Part shown: positions 1-7,728 of the stretch, in pieces
How the letters are laid out: each line of letters opens with the position of its first letter
Numbering within the stretch: position 1 is the first letter of the stretch
Origin: Bacteroidota bacterium
GTDB taxonomy: Bacteria > Bacteroidota > Bacteroidia > 2-12-FULL-35-15
Assembly (NCBI GenBank): GCA_003151815.1
Contig: PLYN01000036.1
Coordinates: 1 to 40,172, forward strand
DNA length: 40,172 nt
Direction of reading: 5' to 3'
Position numbers and translations under genes: made by a program
Notes under the pieces: model-generated
What the model saw: only the letters and a program-made list of their open reading frames with translations
What the model was told of the DNA's origin: nothing
Database searches by the model: none

Positions 1-88
1 TCCAAACCAATTTGGAATTTCACATAAACCCAAAAGAAGATACGACCTCTAAATTGGCTTGATTAATTGGTAAGAGGATATATACTTC

Positions 89-1417
89 CTATAAAAAATC
101 ATTCGCAAGATTTGCCAGCTCCGAACGTTCGCCTTTTTCCAAGGTAATGTGAGCATACAGATCCTGACCTTTCACTTTATCAATTAAATATGATAATCCA
201 TTACTTTGTGTATCCAAATATGGCGTATCGATTTGATAAATATCTCCGGTAAAAATCATTTTTGTGTTTTCGCCCGCACGTGAAATGATTGTTTTCACTT
301 CATGAGGCGTAAGGTTTTGCGCTTCGTCAACAATAAAAAACACATTGGATAAACTTCGTCCACGAATGTATGCTAAAGGACAAACAACTAATTTTTCGTT
401 TTCAACCATCTCAGTAATTTGCTTGAATTCACGGTCCTTCTCGCTGAATTTTCCTTTAATGAATTTCAAATTATCCCATAAGGGTTCCATGTATGGATTT
501 AATTTCGATTTGATATCCCCCGGAAGGTAACCGATATCTTTATTGCTCAATGGCACAACTGGTCGAGCTAAATAGATCTGATGATAATTTCTGCGCTGTT
601 CCAATGCTCCGGCCAAAGAAAGTAATGTTTTTCCGGTTCCTGCAACACCCTGAATAGACACGAGTTTAACATCCGGATTCATGATAGCATCTAAAGCAAA
701 AGCTTGCTCGGCATTTTGCGGAGCAATACCAAAAGCACTTACTTTTTTAACACGTTCAATAACATTTTTACTTGGACTATATGACGCAAGCACTGATTTA
801 GAACCGCTTCTTAAAACGTAAAAATGATTGGATGTTGGTTTCTCTTTTTTTAATAACGCAGCAGGTTCACAAAATCCTTTTTCATAAATTTCATTGATAA
901 GTTCCGAAGGAACTTTTAGCATTTCACTGCGACCGGTATATAGCTCGCTTACATCTTTTATTTTTCCTGTTTCGTAATCTTCAGCATTTAAATTAAGCGA
1001 CTTTGCTTTGATGCGCAGATTAATATCTTTGGTAACCATGATCACTTTATGTTTCGGATATTTTTCTGAAACATAAAGCGCAGTATTTAATATTCTATGA
1101 TCGGCTTTTTTCTCTCCAAAAACTTTTTCAGCATCCACTTTCGAACCTACATGCATTTCGATCTTTATCATTCCATGTCCTTTACCATTTATAGGTATCC
1201 AGTCCTGCAATGTATTTCCTTTTGAAATTTTATCGATGTATCGGGAAAATTCCCTCGCAGCAAAATTTTTGGTGTCATTTCCTTTTTTGAAATTATCCAA
1301 CTCTTCCAAAACAGTGATTGGTATTACCACATCGTGCTCATGGAAACTTTTTGCAGCCATGTGGTCGTATATTATTACGGATGTATCAAGTACGAAAATT
1401 TTTTTTTCTTTCACCAT
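89..1417 (-). CDS. PIN-PhoH family ATPase (PhoL/YlaK type)
   Basis: The 442-residue protein has an N-terminal PIN-like nuclease fold (FVLDTSVII with Asp11, further acidic residues to about 150) followed by a PhoH P-loop ATPase. The Walker A is GVAGTGKT near residue 260 and the Walker B is FFIVDEAQ near 365. PIN-PhoH proteins are thought to be cytoplasmic RNA-acting helicase/nucleases; the exact substrate here is unknown. The length is normal for the family. The gene ends in TAG, which matters for judging the interrupted idi gene in this window. It is divergent from the PhoD-like gene across about 250 bases of AT-rich sequence. Family assignment is firm; the cellular role is inferred. Confidence 0.93.
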   Translation of the reverse strand: MVKEKKIFVLDTSVIIYDHMAAKSFHEHDVVIPITVLEELDNFKKGNDTKNFAAREFSRYIDKISKGNTLQDWIPINGKGHGMIKIEMHVGSKVDAEKVFGEKKADHRILNTALYVSEKYPKHKVIMVTKDINLRIKAKSLNLNAEDYETGKIKDVSELYTGRSEMLKVPSELINEIYEKGFCEPAALLKKEKPTSNHFYVLRSGSKSVLASYSPSKNVIERVKKVSAFGIAPQNAEQAFALDAIMNPDVKLVSIQGVAGTGKTLLSLAGALEQRRNYHQIYLARPVVPLSNKDIGYLPGDIKSKLNPYMEPLWDNLKFIKGKFSEKDREFKQITEMVENEKLVVCPLAYIRGRSLSNVFFIVDEAQNLTPHEVKTIISRAGENTKMIFTGDIYQIDTPYLDTQSNGLSYLIDKVKGQDLYAHITLEKGERSELANLANDFL

Positions 1418-1634
1418 GGATAAATCTATTTTAAATTGTTTTTGATAAAACTATAAAAACATACGCTTTATTTTATGTTAATATTTTAAAGTAATGAACA
1501 ACGAAAATTTGTTAATTGTTAAAAAAATAAATTACCAATTGTATATTATTTAATTGTTGCGAGTTCCTTAACGTAATTTATTAGAAAGAGTTGTCGAAGA
1601 CAAAAGAATCCCAATTTACAAATGATAGATTACG

Positions 1635-1642
1635 TACTTTTG
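1635..1642 (+). promoter_or_regulatory. Possible -7 promoter box before the PhoD-like gene
   Basis: TACTTTTG matches the Bacteroidota -7 consensus TAnnTTTG and lies 23 bases before the chosen ATG. No clear TTG -33 element is seen at the right distance, so this is tentative. It supports the downstream start at 1666, because a start at 1591 would put the box inside the gene. Confidence 0.35.
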
Positions 1643-1665
1643 TTTTAGTATTAATTCAAAATAAA

Positions 1666-2763
1666 ATGAAAAATAAAATTGTAGTATTTCTTTTAATAAT
1701 CACTGCCTATTCAGCATGTAAAAAGGAAAAGGTGGAAACAGTTCCAGCAACAATAGCTCCTGTAGAAATAACATACGACAATGACCATCCTACCATAACA
1801 CTCACTCACATTGCCTTCGGCTCGTGTTTTTTTCAACAACAATTCCGTCCTACAGTTTTTTCTTACATACAACAAAAAAATCCTGAATTGTATTTAGGCT
1901 TAGGCGATAATATCTATTCGGATGATTATAGTGGGAATCAACACCTAAGCGATTGGGCAACTTATTTAACGATGCGTTATTCGCAATTGGGTGATAGCGC
2001 AGTTTTTCAAACATTTCGTGCCAATGTACCGATGCTTGTTACATGGGATGATCACGATTTTGGATATAATAATTCAGCAGGAAATTTTGTAAATAAAGCA
2101 ATTTCTAAAGATGTATTTTTTAATTTTTGGAATCTCCCTAAATCCGGAAAACGTTGGGAACGCAATGGTATATATGATTCTTATTACTATGGCGATGCGG
2201 ATCATAGATTGCAAATAATTTTCCTTGATCTTCGTTGGGGCCTGGATTATCCTGGACCTGAACCAATTTCAATATTATCTGATACCACAAAAAAAATGAT
2301 GAGCAACGAACAATGGACCTGGTTGAAAGAGGAACTGAAGAAACCTGCTAAAATTCGTATTATTTGCAGCTCAACCCAATTTTGCACAGAGCATAATGGT
2401 TTTGAGGCCTGGGCAAATTTCCCACATGAGCAGGAACGCATGTATCAAACATTAAGAGATGCAAAAGCGGAAGGAGCATTTATTATTAGTGGTGATCTTC
2501 ACGCTACAGAAATTAACAAACGTCTGCCAACCGCTTTATATCCTCTTTATGATTTTACCTCCAGCCCTTTGGCAATGCCACTGCATGGTAACAATACAAG
2601 ACCAAGTATTTACCGTGTAGGCAATTATGTTGATAGGGATAATTTTGGTATTTTAGATATTAATTGGAATGGCGCTTCATCTCAAGTTACCTTCACAGCT
2701 TTTGATAGTATCGGAAGTCAATTGATCACAAAAACGATCTCTGTTAGTGATCTGAAGTTTTAG
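1666..2763 (+). CDS. PhoD-like metallophosphatase, lipoprotein
   Basis: Predicted alkaline-phosphatase-D-type phosphoesterase of 365 residues. I start it at the ATG at 1666, not the in-frame upstream start at 1591, because MKNKIVVFLLIITAYSAC is a proper lipoprotein signal peptide ending in a lipobox Cys. Metal-binding and active-site motifs of the PhoD superfamily are present: GSCFF, GLGDNIYSDD, VTWDDHDFG, and near the C-terminus SGDLHATE. It is probably anchored in the cell envelope and acts on phosphate esters; the substrate cannot be read from the sequence. It ends in TAG. A TPR gene follows in the same direction. Confidence 0.88.
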   Translation: MKNKIVVFLLIITAYSACKKEKVETVPATIAPVEITYDNDHPTITLTHIAFGSCFFQQQFRPTVFSYIQQKNPELYLGLGDNIYSDDYSGNQHLSDWATYLTMRYSQLGDSAVFQTFRANVPMLVTWDDHDFGYNNSAGNFVNKAISKDVFFNFWNLPKSGKRWERNGIYDSYYYGDADHRLQIIFLDLRWGLDYPGPEPISILSDTTKKMMSNEQWTWLKEELKKPAKIRIICSSTQFCTEHNGFEAWANFPHEQERMYQTLRDAKAEGAFIISGDLHATEINKRLPTALYPLYDFTSSPLAMPLHGNNTRPSIYRVGNYVDRDNFGILDINWNGASSQVTFTAFDSIGSQLITKTISVSDLKF

Positions 2764-2772
2764 GGTTGTTCC

Positions 2773-2812
2773 GGATTGCAATCCTGACCGCAGAGTTTCA
2801 GATTTGAAATCT
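2773..2812. repeat. Paired short palindromes between genes
   Basis: A perfect 12-base palindrome GGATTGCAATCC (2773-2784) is followed by AGATTTGAAATCT (2800-2812), which is palindromic around a central G. The pair sits in the 89-base gap after the PhoD-like gene. It resembles the dispersed intergenic palindromes seen elsewhere in this window. It has no T-tract, so it is not a convincing terminator. Confidence 0.55.
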
Positions 2813-2852
2813 TAAATATAACAGAAATAACTAAACTTTAAAATATGAAACT

Positions 2853-3371
2853 ATGAAAAAAATATACTTATCAACTGTAATTGCATTGGTATTTCTTTGC
2901 AATACTTTTGGGCAAAGTTCACATGATTCATATGAAATAAAAACAAATAGTAATGAAGTACCACAAATTTTCTATTTAAGTAAAGAAGATTCTATTAAAC
3001 AAGTAAAACAAGAAATATATATCAAGCAACATAATAAAAATATAAAACTTGAAGACTCTATTATTCAAGTAATGAACAATGCAACTGAAGCTTCTCTTTC
3101 AATGGCATTACGTCAACAAGACTCTTTGAACCAATCAATAAATTATATAAGTCAAGGGAAAGAAAAATATTTAGCAAAGGATTATTTGAACGCTATCAGC
3201 TTCTTTGACAAAGCCCTTGTGATGAATCCCAATAACAAAACGATTTACTATAATCGAGGAATTTGTAAACTTACTTTATCGGACAATCAAAACGCTTGTT
3301 TAGATTTTAAAAAAGCGGTAGAACTTGGATATAAAAAAGCGGTAGAAATGGTTGTAAATGCCTGTCAATAA
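2853..3371 (+). CDS. Exported TPR-repeat protein
   Basis: A 172-residue protein with an N-terminal signal peptide (MKKIYLSTVIALVFLCNTFGQ, cleavage likely after FG). The middle is polar and Lys/Asp-rich. The C-terminal 75 residues form about two tetratricopeptide units (GKEKYLAKDYLNAISFFDKA; NKTIYYNRGICKLTLSDNQN, then a Sel1-like ending). It is probably periplasmic and involved in protein-protein contact; no enzymatic motif is visible. It converges with the cysteine desulfurase gene, with only 14 bases between the stops. Confidence 0.75.
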   Translation: MKKIYLSTVIALVFLCNTFGQSSHDSYEIKTNSNEVPQIFYLSKEDSIKQVKQEIYIKQHNKNIKLEDSIIQVMNNATEASLSMALRQQDSLNQSINYISQGKEKYLAKDYLNAISFFDKALVMNPNNKTIYYNRGICKLTLSDNQNACLDFKKAVELGYKKAVEMVVNACQ

Positions 3372-3385
3372 AATCCGAGCCTGTA

Positions 3386-4537
3386 CTACAAACCTTTTCT
3401 GATTTCAATTACGGCTTGGGTAACATTTTCAATGACCTTTGTAATTTCTGCATCGGTAGTGTATTTTCCTAAACTAAAACGGATGGAACTATAGGCATCT
3501 GCATCACTCAAGCCCATTGCTTTTAAAACATGCGATGGCTCAGGAACATCAGAAGTGCATGCCGAACCCATTGCAACTGCTATATTTGATAATTTTTTTA
3601 TTAGATCCTCTGAACGAATTCCCGGAAATGCAATATTGGTAACATTAAATAAACGATGTTTCGTACTTCCATTTACAAATACATTTTCCAGGTCACATAA
3701 AAATTGCTCCAATTTTGTGCGTAGTTTAGAGATCCGTGCAGCATCTTCCCACATCTCTTTTTGGGCAATTTCGCAAGCTTTACCAAGACCTACAATGCCC
3801 GTAACATTTAATGTTCCGGAGCGAAGCCCGCGTTCATGTCCGCCACCATCCATTTGTGGAAACAAAGAAACACGTGGATCTTTTCTTCGAACATATAAAG
3901 CACCAACACCTTTAGGCCCATATATTTTATGTGCACTCATACACATCAGATCAATGTGTTCATCATCCACATATATGTTTACTTTTCCGACAGCTTGCGT
4001 GGCATCACACATAAAAATACTGTTGTTGGCGTGAACAAGGTCAGCTATTTTTTTGATTGGTTGTATCACTCCTGTCTCATTATTAGAATACATTATAGCA
4101 ACTAATATAGTTTGAGGAGTTAATGCCTTTTTCAATTCTTCAGGATCGATCAATCCTTCCCGATCTACTGATAAAAAGGTAATTTCAGCGCCTTTTTTTT
4201 CCAACGCTTTGCAAGTATCTAACACTGCTCTGTGTTCCGTTTTAACAGTAATGATATGTTTTCCTTTATTTTGATAGTTATCCCAAACACCTTTAATGGC
4301 AAGGTTAATAGCCTCGGTGGATCCCGATGTAAAAATAATTTCCTGAGCCAGACAATTGATAAGTTGAGCAACTTGTTCACGAGCCGTCTTCACTGCATCA
4401 TCAGCAATCCAACCGAAAGCATGCGTGCGGCTGGAAGCATTACCGAATTTTTCGGTGAAGTAAGGCAACATCACCTCCATCACCCGCTTATCAATAGGAG
4501 TGGTGGCGTTATAGTCTAAATAAATTGGAGTTTTCAC
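3386..4537 (-). CDS. iscS: Cysteine desulfurase, IscS/NifS type
   Basis: PLP-dependent class V aminotransferase-fold enzyme (383 residues) that removes sulfur from cysteine for Fe-S cluster and thio-cofactor synthesis. The PLP lysine is in SAHKIYGPKG (about residue 200) and the persulfide cysteine is in AMGSACTSD (about residue 325), the group I (IscS/NifS) signature. The start MKTPIYLDYNATTPI is typical of the family. It is divergent from a group II desulfurase (sufS) 321 bases away, so two desulfurase classes sit side by side. No iscU or iscA is nearby; a role in tRNA thiolation or general sulfur supply is possible. Exact subfamily naming is less certain than the enzyme class. Confidence 0.9.
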   Translation of the reverse strand: MKTPIYLDYNATTPIDKRVMEVMLPYFTEKFGNASSRTHAFGWIADDAVKTAREQVAQLINCLAQEIIFTSGSTEAINLAIKGVWDNYQNKGKHIITVKTEHRAVLDTCKALEKKGAEITFLSVDREGLIDPEELKKALTPQTILVAIMYSNNETGVIQPIKKIADLVHANNSIFMCDATQAVGKVNIYVDDEHIDLMCMSAHKIYGPKGVGALYVRRKDPRVSLFPQMDGGGHERGLRSGTLNVTGIVGLGKACEIAQKEMWEDAARISKLRTKLEQFLCDLENVFVNGSTKHRLFNVTNIAFPGIRSEDLIKKLSNIAVAMGSACTSDVPEPSHVLKAMGLSDADAYSSIRFSLGKYTTDAEITKVIENVTQAVIEIRKGL

Positions 4538-4568
4538 GATTCAAATGTAACAAATAGAAATTTTAGAT

Positions 4569-4726
4569 TAACCACATAGTAACATGGATTAATGTTTTTA
4601 CTCTTACAGCATGAATATATTAATATACATAGCTTTATATAGTACCTTGAAGCGCTGCTTCAATACTATGATTTCTTAATTACCAGACGATTTTATAATA
4701 GAAAAAGCTATGAGCCTATGTGGTTA
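4569..4726. repeat. Long-range inverted repeat with central hairpin
   Basis: TAACCACATAG (4569-4579) pairs with CTATGTGGTTA (4716-4726). Between them lies a hairpin whose arms TTGAAGC and GCTTCAA (4647-4663, loop GCT) extend through TAGTA/TACTA. The element fills most of the 321-base gap between the divergent iscS and sufS genes; I see no small gene in that gap. It looks like a dispersed non-coding repeat, not a single-gene operator. Confidence 0.55.
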
Positions 4727-4839
4727 AATTTTTAACAAGTAGGTTTTGATTTTTATAAAATCAGGTAGTCTAAATTCCCTCTAAATTCAGTCAACAACGC
4801 TTTTATTTAGAATAGTTCTTAATTATCAAAAATCATTCT

Positions 4840-4847
4840 TAACTTTG
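4840..4847 (+). promoter_or_regulatory. Probable -7 promoter box of the suf cluster
   Basis: TAACTTTG matches TAnnTTTG exactly and lies 11 bases upstream of the sufS ATG, implying a very short or near-leaderless transcript. The -33 element is poor (TTC near 4816). It would drive sufS-sufE-sufT-DUF2480. Confidence 0.5.
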
Positions 4848-4858
4848 CATAATTAATT

Positions 4859-6106
4859 ATGAAAGAATCAACAACCATAAACAAAGCAAGCATTAATATT
4901 GAAAAGATACGTGCTGACTTTCCAATACTTTCCCGCAAAGTAAATGGCAAGCCGCTTATTTATTTTGATAATGGTGCGACGGCTCAAAAACCACTATCGG
5001 TAATTGAGGCTATCGATAACTATTATAAAACACAAAATGCAAATATCCATCGTGGTGTTCATACACTAAGTCAGGAAATAACTATTGAATATGAAAAGGC
5101 AAGATCTACCATTCAAAAACATTTGAATGCAAAACATGCGCATGAGATCATCTTCACAAAAGGAACAACCGATTCTATCAATTTGGTAGCATCATCTTTT
5201 GGTAAAAAGTATATTTCGAAAGGTGATGAAATTATTATTTCTTTGATGGAACACCACTCCAATATTTTGCCTTGGCAAATATTATGCGAAGAAAGAGGCG
5301 CCATCTTAAAAGTAATACCTATCAATGATGCAGGTGAATTATTGATGAATGAGTTTGAAAAATTATTGAATGCTAAAATAAAAATTGTTGCACTAACACA
5401 TATTTCAAATACTCTCGGAACGATAAATCCTGTTAAAGAAATTATTGAAATAGCACATTCAAAAAACATTCCGGTATTGATTGATGGCGCACAGGCTGTG
5501 CCACATAGCGCTATTGATGTTCAGGATCTGGATGCAGATTTTTATGCTTTCAGTGGACATAAATTATTTGGCCCCACAGGAGTTGGCGTACTTTATGGAA
5601 AAGAAAAATGGTTGAACAAAATGCCACCATACCAGGTAGGTGGCGGAACAATAAAAACAGTTACGTTTGATAAAACGGAATATGCTGATCTTCCTTTGAA
5701 GTTTGAAGCCGGAACACCACATATTGAAGGTGGAATAGGACTTGCTACAGCCATTGATTATATTAATGAAATTGGATTAGATACTATCGCAAAGTACGAA
5801 CACGAATTGCTGGTTTATGCAACGGAAGCGATCCAAAAAATAGAAGGCGTAAAAATTATCGGGACAGCAAAAAATAAAGCAAGCGTTATTTCATTTATTG
5901 TTGATGGATTACATCCTTTTGATATCGGTACCATTCTCGATCAACTTGGAATTGCAGTACGTACAGGTCATCATTGCACACAACCGCTGATGCAACATTT
6001 TGGGATAAAAGGAACTATTCGTGCTTCTTTCGCATTTTATAATACGAAGCAAGAGATCGATGAATTTATTAAAGGTCTGGAACGTGCAATAAAAATGCTT
6101 AAGTAA
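4859..6106 (+). CDS. sufS: Cysteine desulfurase SufS
   Basis: Group II PLP-dependent cysteine desulfurase (415 residues) that supplies persulfide sulfur to the SUF Fe-S assembly machinery through SufE. The PLP lysine is in FSGHKLFGPTGVG (about residue 233) and the catalytic cysteine is in RTGHHCTQP (about 372), the SufS-type motif. Length is as expected. It heads a same-strand cluster with sufE, a DUF59 gene and a DUF2480 gene. The scaffold genes sufB, sufC and sufD, often adjacent in Bacteroidota, are not in the upstream flank. Confidence 0.95.
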   Translation: MKESTTINKASINIEKIRADFPILSRKVNGKPLIYFDNGATAQKPLSVIEAIDNYYKTQNANIHRGVHTLSQEITIEYEKARSTIQKHLNAKHAHEIIFTKGTTDSINLVASSFGKKYISKGDEIIISLMEHHSNILPWQILCEERGAILKVIPINDAGELLMNEFEKLLNAKIKIVALTHISNTLGTINPVKEIIEIAHSKNIPVLIDGAQAVPHSAIDVQDLDADFYAFSGHKLFGPTGVGVLYGKEKWLNKMPPYQVGGGTIKTVTFDKTEYADLPLKFEAGTPHIEGGIGLATAIDYINEIGLDTIAKYEHELLVYATEAIQKIEGVKIIGTAKNKASVISFIVDGLHPFDIGTILDQLGIAVRTGHHCTQPLMQHFGIKGTIRASFAFYNTKQEIDEFIKGLERAIKMLK

Positions 6107-6110
6107 AAAA

Positions 6111-6256
6111 TAAGTTTAAAGTTAGAAAGTTCAAAGTTTTTTATCGATTAGATGAATTGTTTTGAAGTAAATGAGATAAGATATTCAACTAATATTTTAT
6201 GAGCAAATAGAGCTTAGGTACTCAACTTAAAACTTTGAACTTTCTAAATTAAACTT
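6111..6256. repeat. Heptamer-rich inverted repeat in the sufS-sufE spacer
   Basis: The left arm (6111-6140) is built of AAGTTTA/AAGTTAG/AAGTTCA-type heptamers. The right arm (about 6225-6256) is its inverted copy with a few mismatches, and the intervening loop is about 85 bases. The right arm ends immediately before the sufE ATG at 6257, so the repeat itself forms the 5' leader of sufE. The same heptamers occur in the next spacer and inside leuS. Confidence 0.75.
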
Positions 6257-6676
6257 ATGAAAATCGAGGAAATAGAAAACGAAATAATTGAAGAGTTTGA
6301 GATGTTTGATGACTGGATGCAAAAGTACGAACACCTCATCGAATTGGGGAAATCATTGCCCTTGATCGATGCAAAATATAAAACGGAAAATAAATTAATA
6401 AAAGGATGTCAGGCTCAGGTTTGGCTGCATTCAGAATTAAAAGATGGCAAAGTAATTTATACTGCCGACAGTGATGCCATCATTACAAAAGGGATGGTTG
6501 CTTTGATGATAAGAGTTTTATCTGATCATACACCTGATGAAATAATGAATGCCAAACTGAATTTTGTAGAAAAAATTGGATTAACACAACATCTTTCACC
6601 AACACGTAGCAATGGTTTGGTAAGTATGATTAAACAAATGAAATTAGACGCGATCGCTTATAAGATCAAACAATAG
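6257..6676 (+). CDS. sufE: SufE sulfur-transfer protein
   Basis: A 139-residue SufE-family protein that accepts persulfide sulfur from SufS and passes it to the SufBCD scaffold. The acceptor is Cys51 in KGCQAQVW, the family signature; LIELGKSLP and the C-terminal helices also fit. The start codon abuts an inverted-repeat element, leaving no conventional ribosome-binding site. The gene ends in TAG and is followed by a second copy of the same repeat type. Confidence 0.94.
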   Translation: MKIEEIENEIIEEFEMFDDWMQKYEHLIELGKSLPLIDAKYKTENKLIKGCQAQVWLHSELKDGKVIYTADSDAIITKGMVALMIRVLSDHTPDEIMNAKLNFVEKIGLTQHLSPTRSNGLVSMIKQMKLDAIAYKIKQ

Positions 6677-6780
6677 TTTAAAGTTTAAAGTTGGAAAGTT
6701 TAAAGTTTTTTAATTGAATTTAATTTCTAAATAACCCAAAAACTTAACTTTTAAACTTTGAACTTTATAAATTAAACTTA
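6674..6780. repeat. Heptamer-rich inverted repeat in the sufE-sufT spacer
   Basis: The left arm (6674-6711) is tandem AGTTTAA/AGTTGGA-type heptamers starting inside the sufE stop. The right arm (about 6738-6780) is an imperfect inverted copy. It has the same family and geometry as 6111-6256, so both flanks of sufE carry the element. It could fold in the polycistronic RNA and affect stability or coupling. Confidence 0.7.
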
Positions 6781-6787
6781 ATTTAAA

Positions 6788-7117
6788 ATGCCTGCAATAA
6801 TAATTACGACCAATACCGAACTTACACAACGAGTAATTGACACCATAAAAACGTGTTATGACCCTGAAATACCTGTTGATATATGGGAGTTGGGCTTGAT
6901 CTATGAGATCAATATTGATGATGAGAAAAACCTCAATATAAAAATGACCTTAACATCGCCATCTTGTCCGGTAGCGGAAACATTACCACCCGAAGTGGAA
7001 CAAAAATTACGTGAAATAGAAGGAATCAAATCAGCAAAAATAGAATTGACCTTTGAACCACCTTGGGAAAAAGAAATGATGAGTGAAGTGGCGCAACTGG
7101 AATTAGGTTTTATGTAA
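6788..7117 (+). CDS. sufT: DUF59/MIP18-family Fe-S assembly protein (SufT-like)
   Basis: A 109-residue protein of the DUF59 (MIP18/PaaD) family, associated with Fe-S cluster maturation. The hallmark YDPEIPVDIWELGLIY is at about 24-39, and the conserved TSPSCP with Cys60 follows. Position directly after sufE supports a role as an Fe-S maturation factor. The symbol is by analogy with SufT proteins; the sequence also resembles other DUF59 members, so function beyond the family is inferred. Confidence 0.85.
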   Translation: MPAIIITTNTELTQRVIDTIKTCYDPEIPVDIWELGLIYEINIDDEKNLNIKMTLTSPSCPVAETLPPEVEQKLREIEGIKSAKIELTFEPPWEKEMMSEVAQLELGFM

Positions 7118-7124
7118 ACTAAAA

Positions 7125-7631
7125 ATGGAACCGATAATAAATAAAGTAGAATTAAGTGGTATCATCACTATCGACCTTGAAGATTTTTATCCTCAAGGTG
7201 AACGTGTATTGCTTGATATTAAAGATCAGCTTTTTCAAGGATTGATATTGCGGGAAAAAGATTTTCGTGACTTTGTAAAAAATGAAGATTGGAATAAATA
7301 TACAGACAAGTATGTTGCCCTGACTTGTTCTGCAGATGCTATCGTCCCAACCTGGGCATACATGTTACTGACCACACAATTAGAACCTGTTGTAAAAAAA
7401 GTAGTGTTTGGAAATTTAGAAACACTTGAAACTATTTTATACAATGAGGCACTTGGGAATTTGAATATCAACGATTATAAAAATGCCCGTATCGTAATAA
7501 AAGGATGTGGTAACCTTCCTGTACCTAAAGCCGCTTATGTAGAAATTACCCGACTATTACGTCCTGTTGCAAAAAGCATCATGTATGGCGAAGCATGCTC
7601 TACGGTACCTTTGTATAAACAAGCTAAGTGA
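7125..7631 (+). CDS. DUF2480 family protein, SUF-linked
   Basis: A 168-residue protein of the Bacteroidota-specific DUF2480 family, recognised by GLILREKDFRDFVK, YVALTCSADAIVPTWAYMLL and the C-terminal LLRPVAKSIMYGEACSTVPLYK. It begins 7 bases after the preceding stop, so translation is probably coupled. Family members usually sit at the end of SUF clusters; their biochemical role is not known to me. Conserved cysteines (CSADA, GCGNLP, EACST) would fit a metal or sulfur role, but this is speculation. Confidence 0.85.
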   Translation: MEPIINKVELSGIITIDLEDFYPQGERVLLDIKDQLFQGLILREKDFRDFVKNEDWNKYTDKYVALTCSADAIVPTWAYMLLTTQLEPVVKKVVFGNLETLETILYNEALGNLNINDYKNARIVIKGCGNLPVPKAAYVEITRLLRPVAKSIMYGEACSTVPLYKQAK

Positions 7632-7635
7632 TTTT

Positions 7636-7720
7636 ATATGCGGTTGTCATTTCGACCACAAGGATAAATTTTGCTTGTTAAGTTTAAGATTCCTCATCCT
7701 TGCAGGCATTCGGAATAACT
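7636..7720. repeat. Degenerate dispersed repeat fragment
   Basis: The gap between two convergent genes holds TGTCATTTCGACC, AGATTCCTCATCC and CATTCGGAATAAC. These look like decayed pieces of the TGTCATTTCGA...TCGGAATGAC type of intergenic repeat common in Bacteroidota genomes. The arms no longer pair well. Confidence 0.4.
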
Positions 7721-7728
7721 CTCTTAAT

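Noticed and set aside
1591..1665. Longer start for the PhoD-like protein
   Set aside because: It would bury the lipoprotein signal peptide and place a TAnnTTTG box inside the gene.
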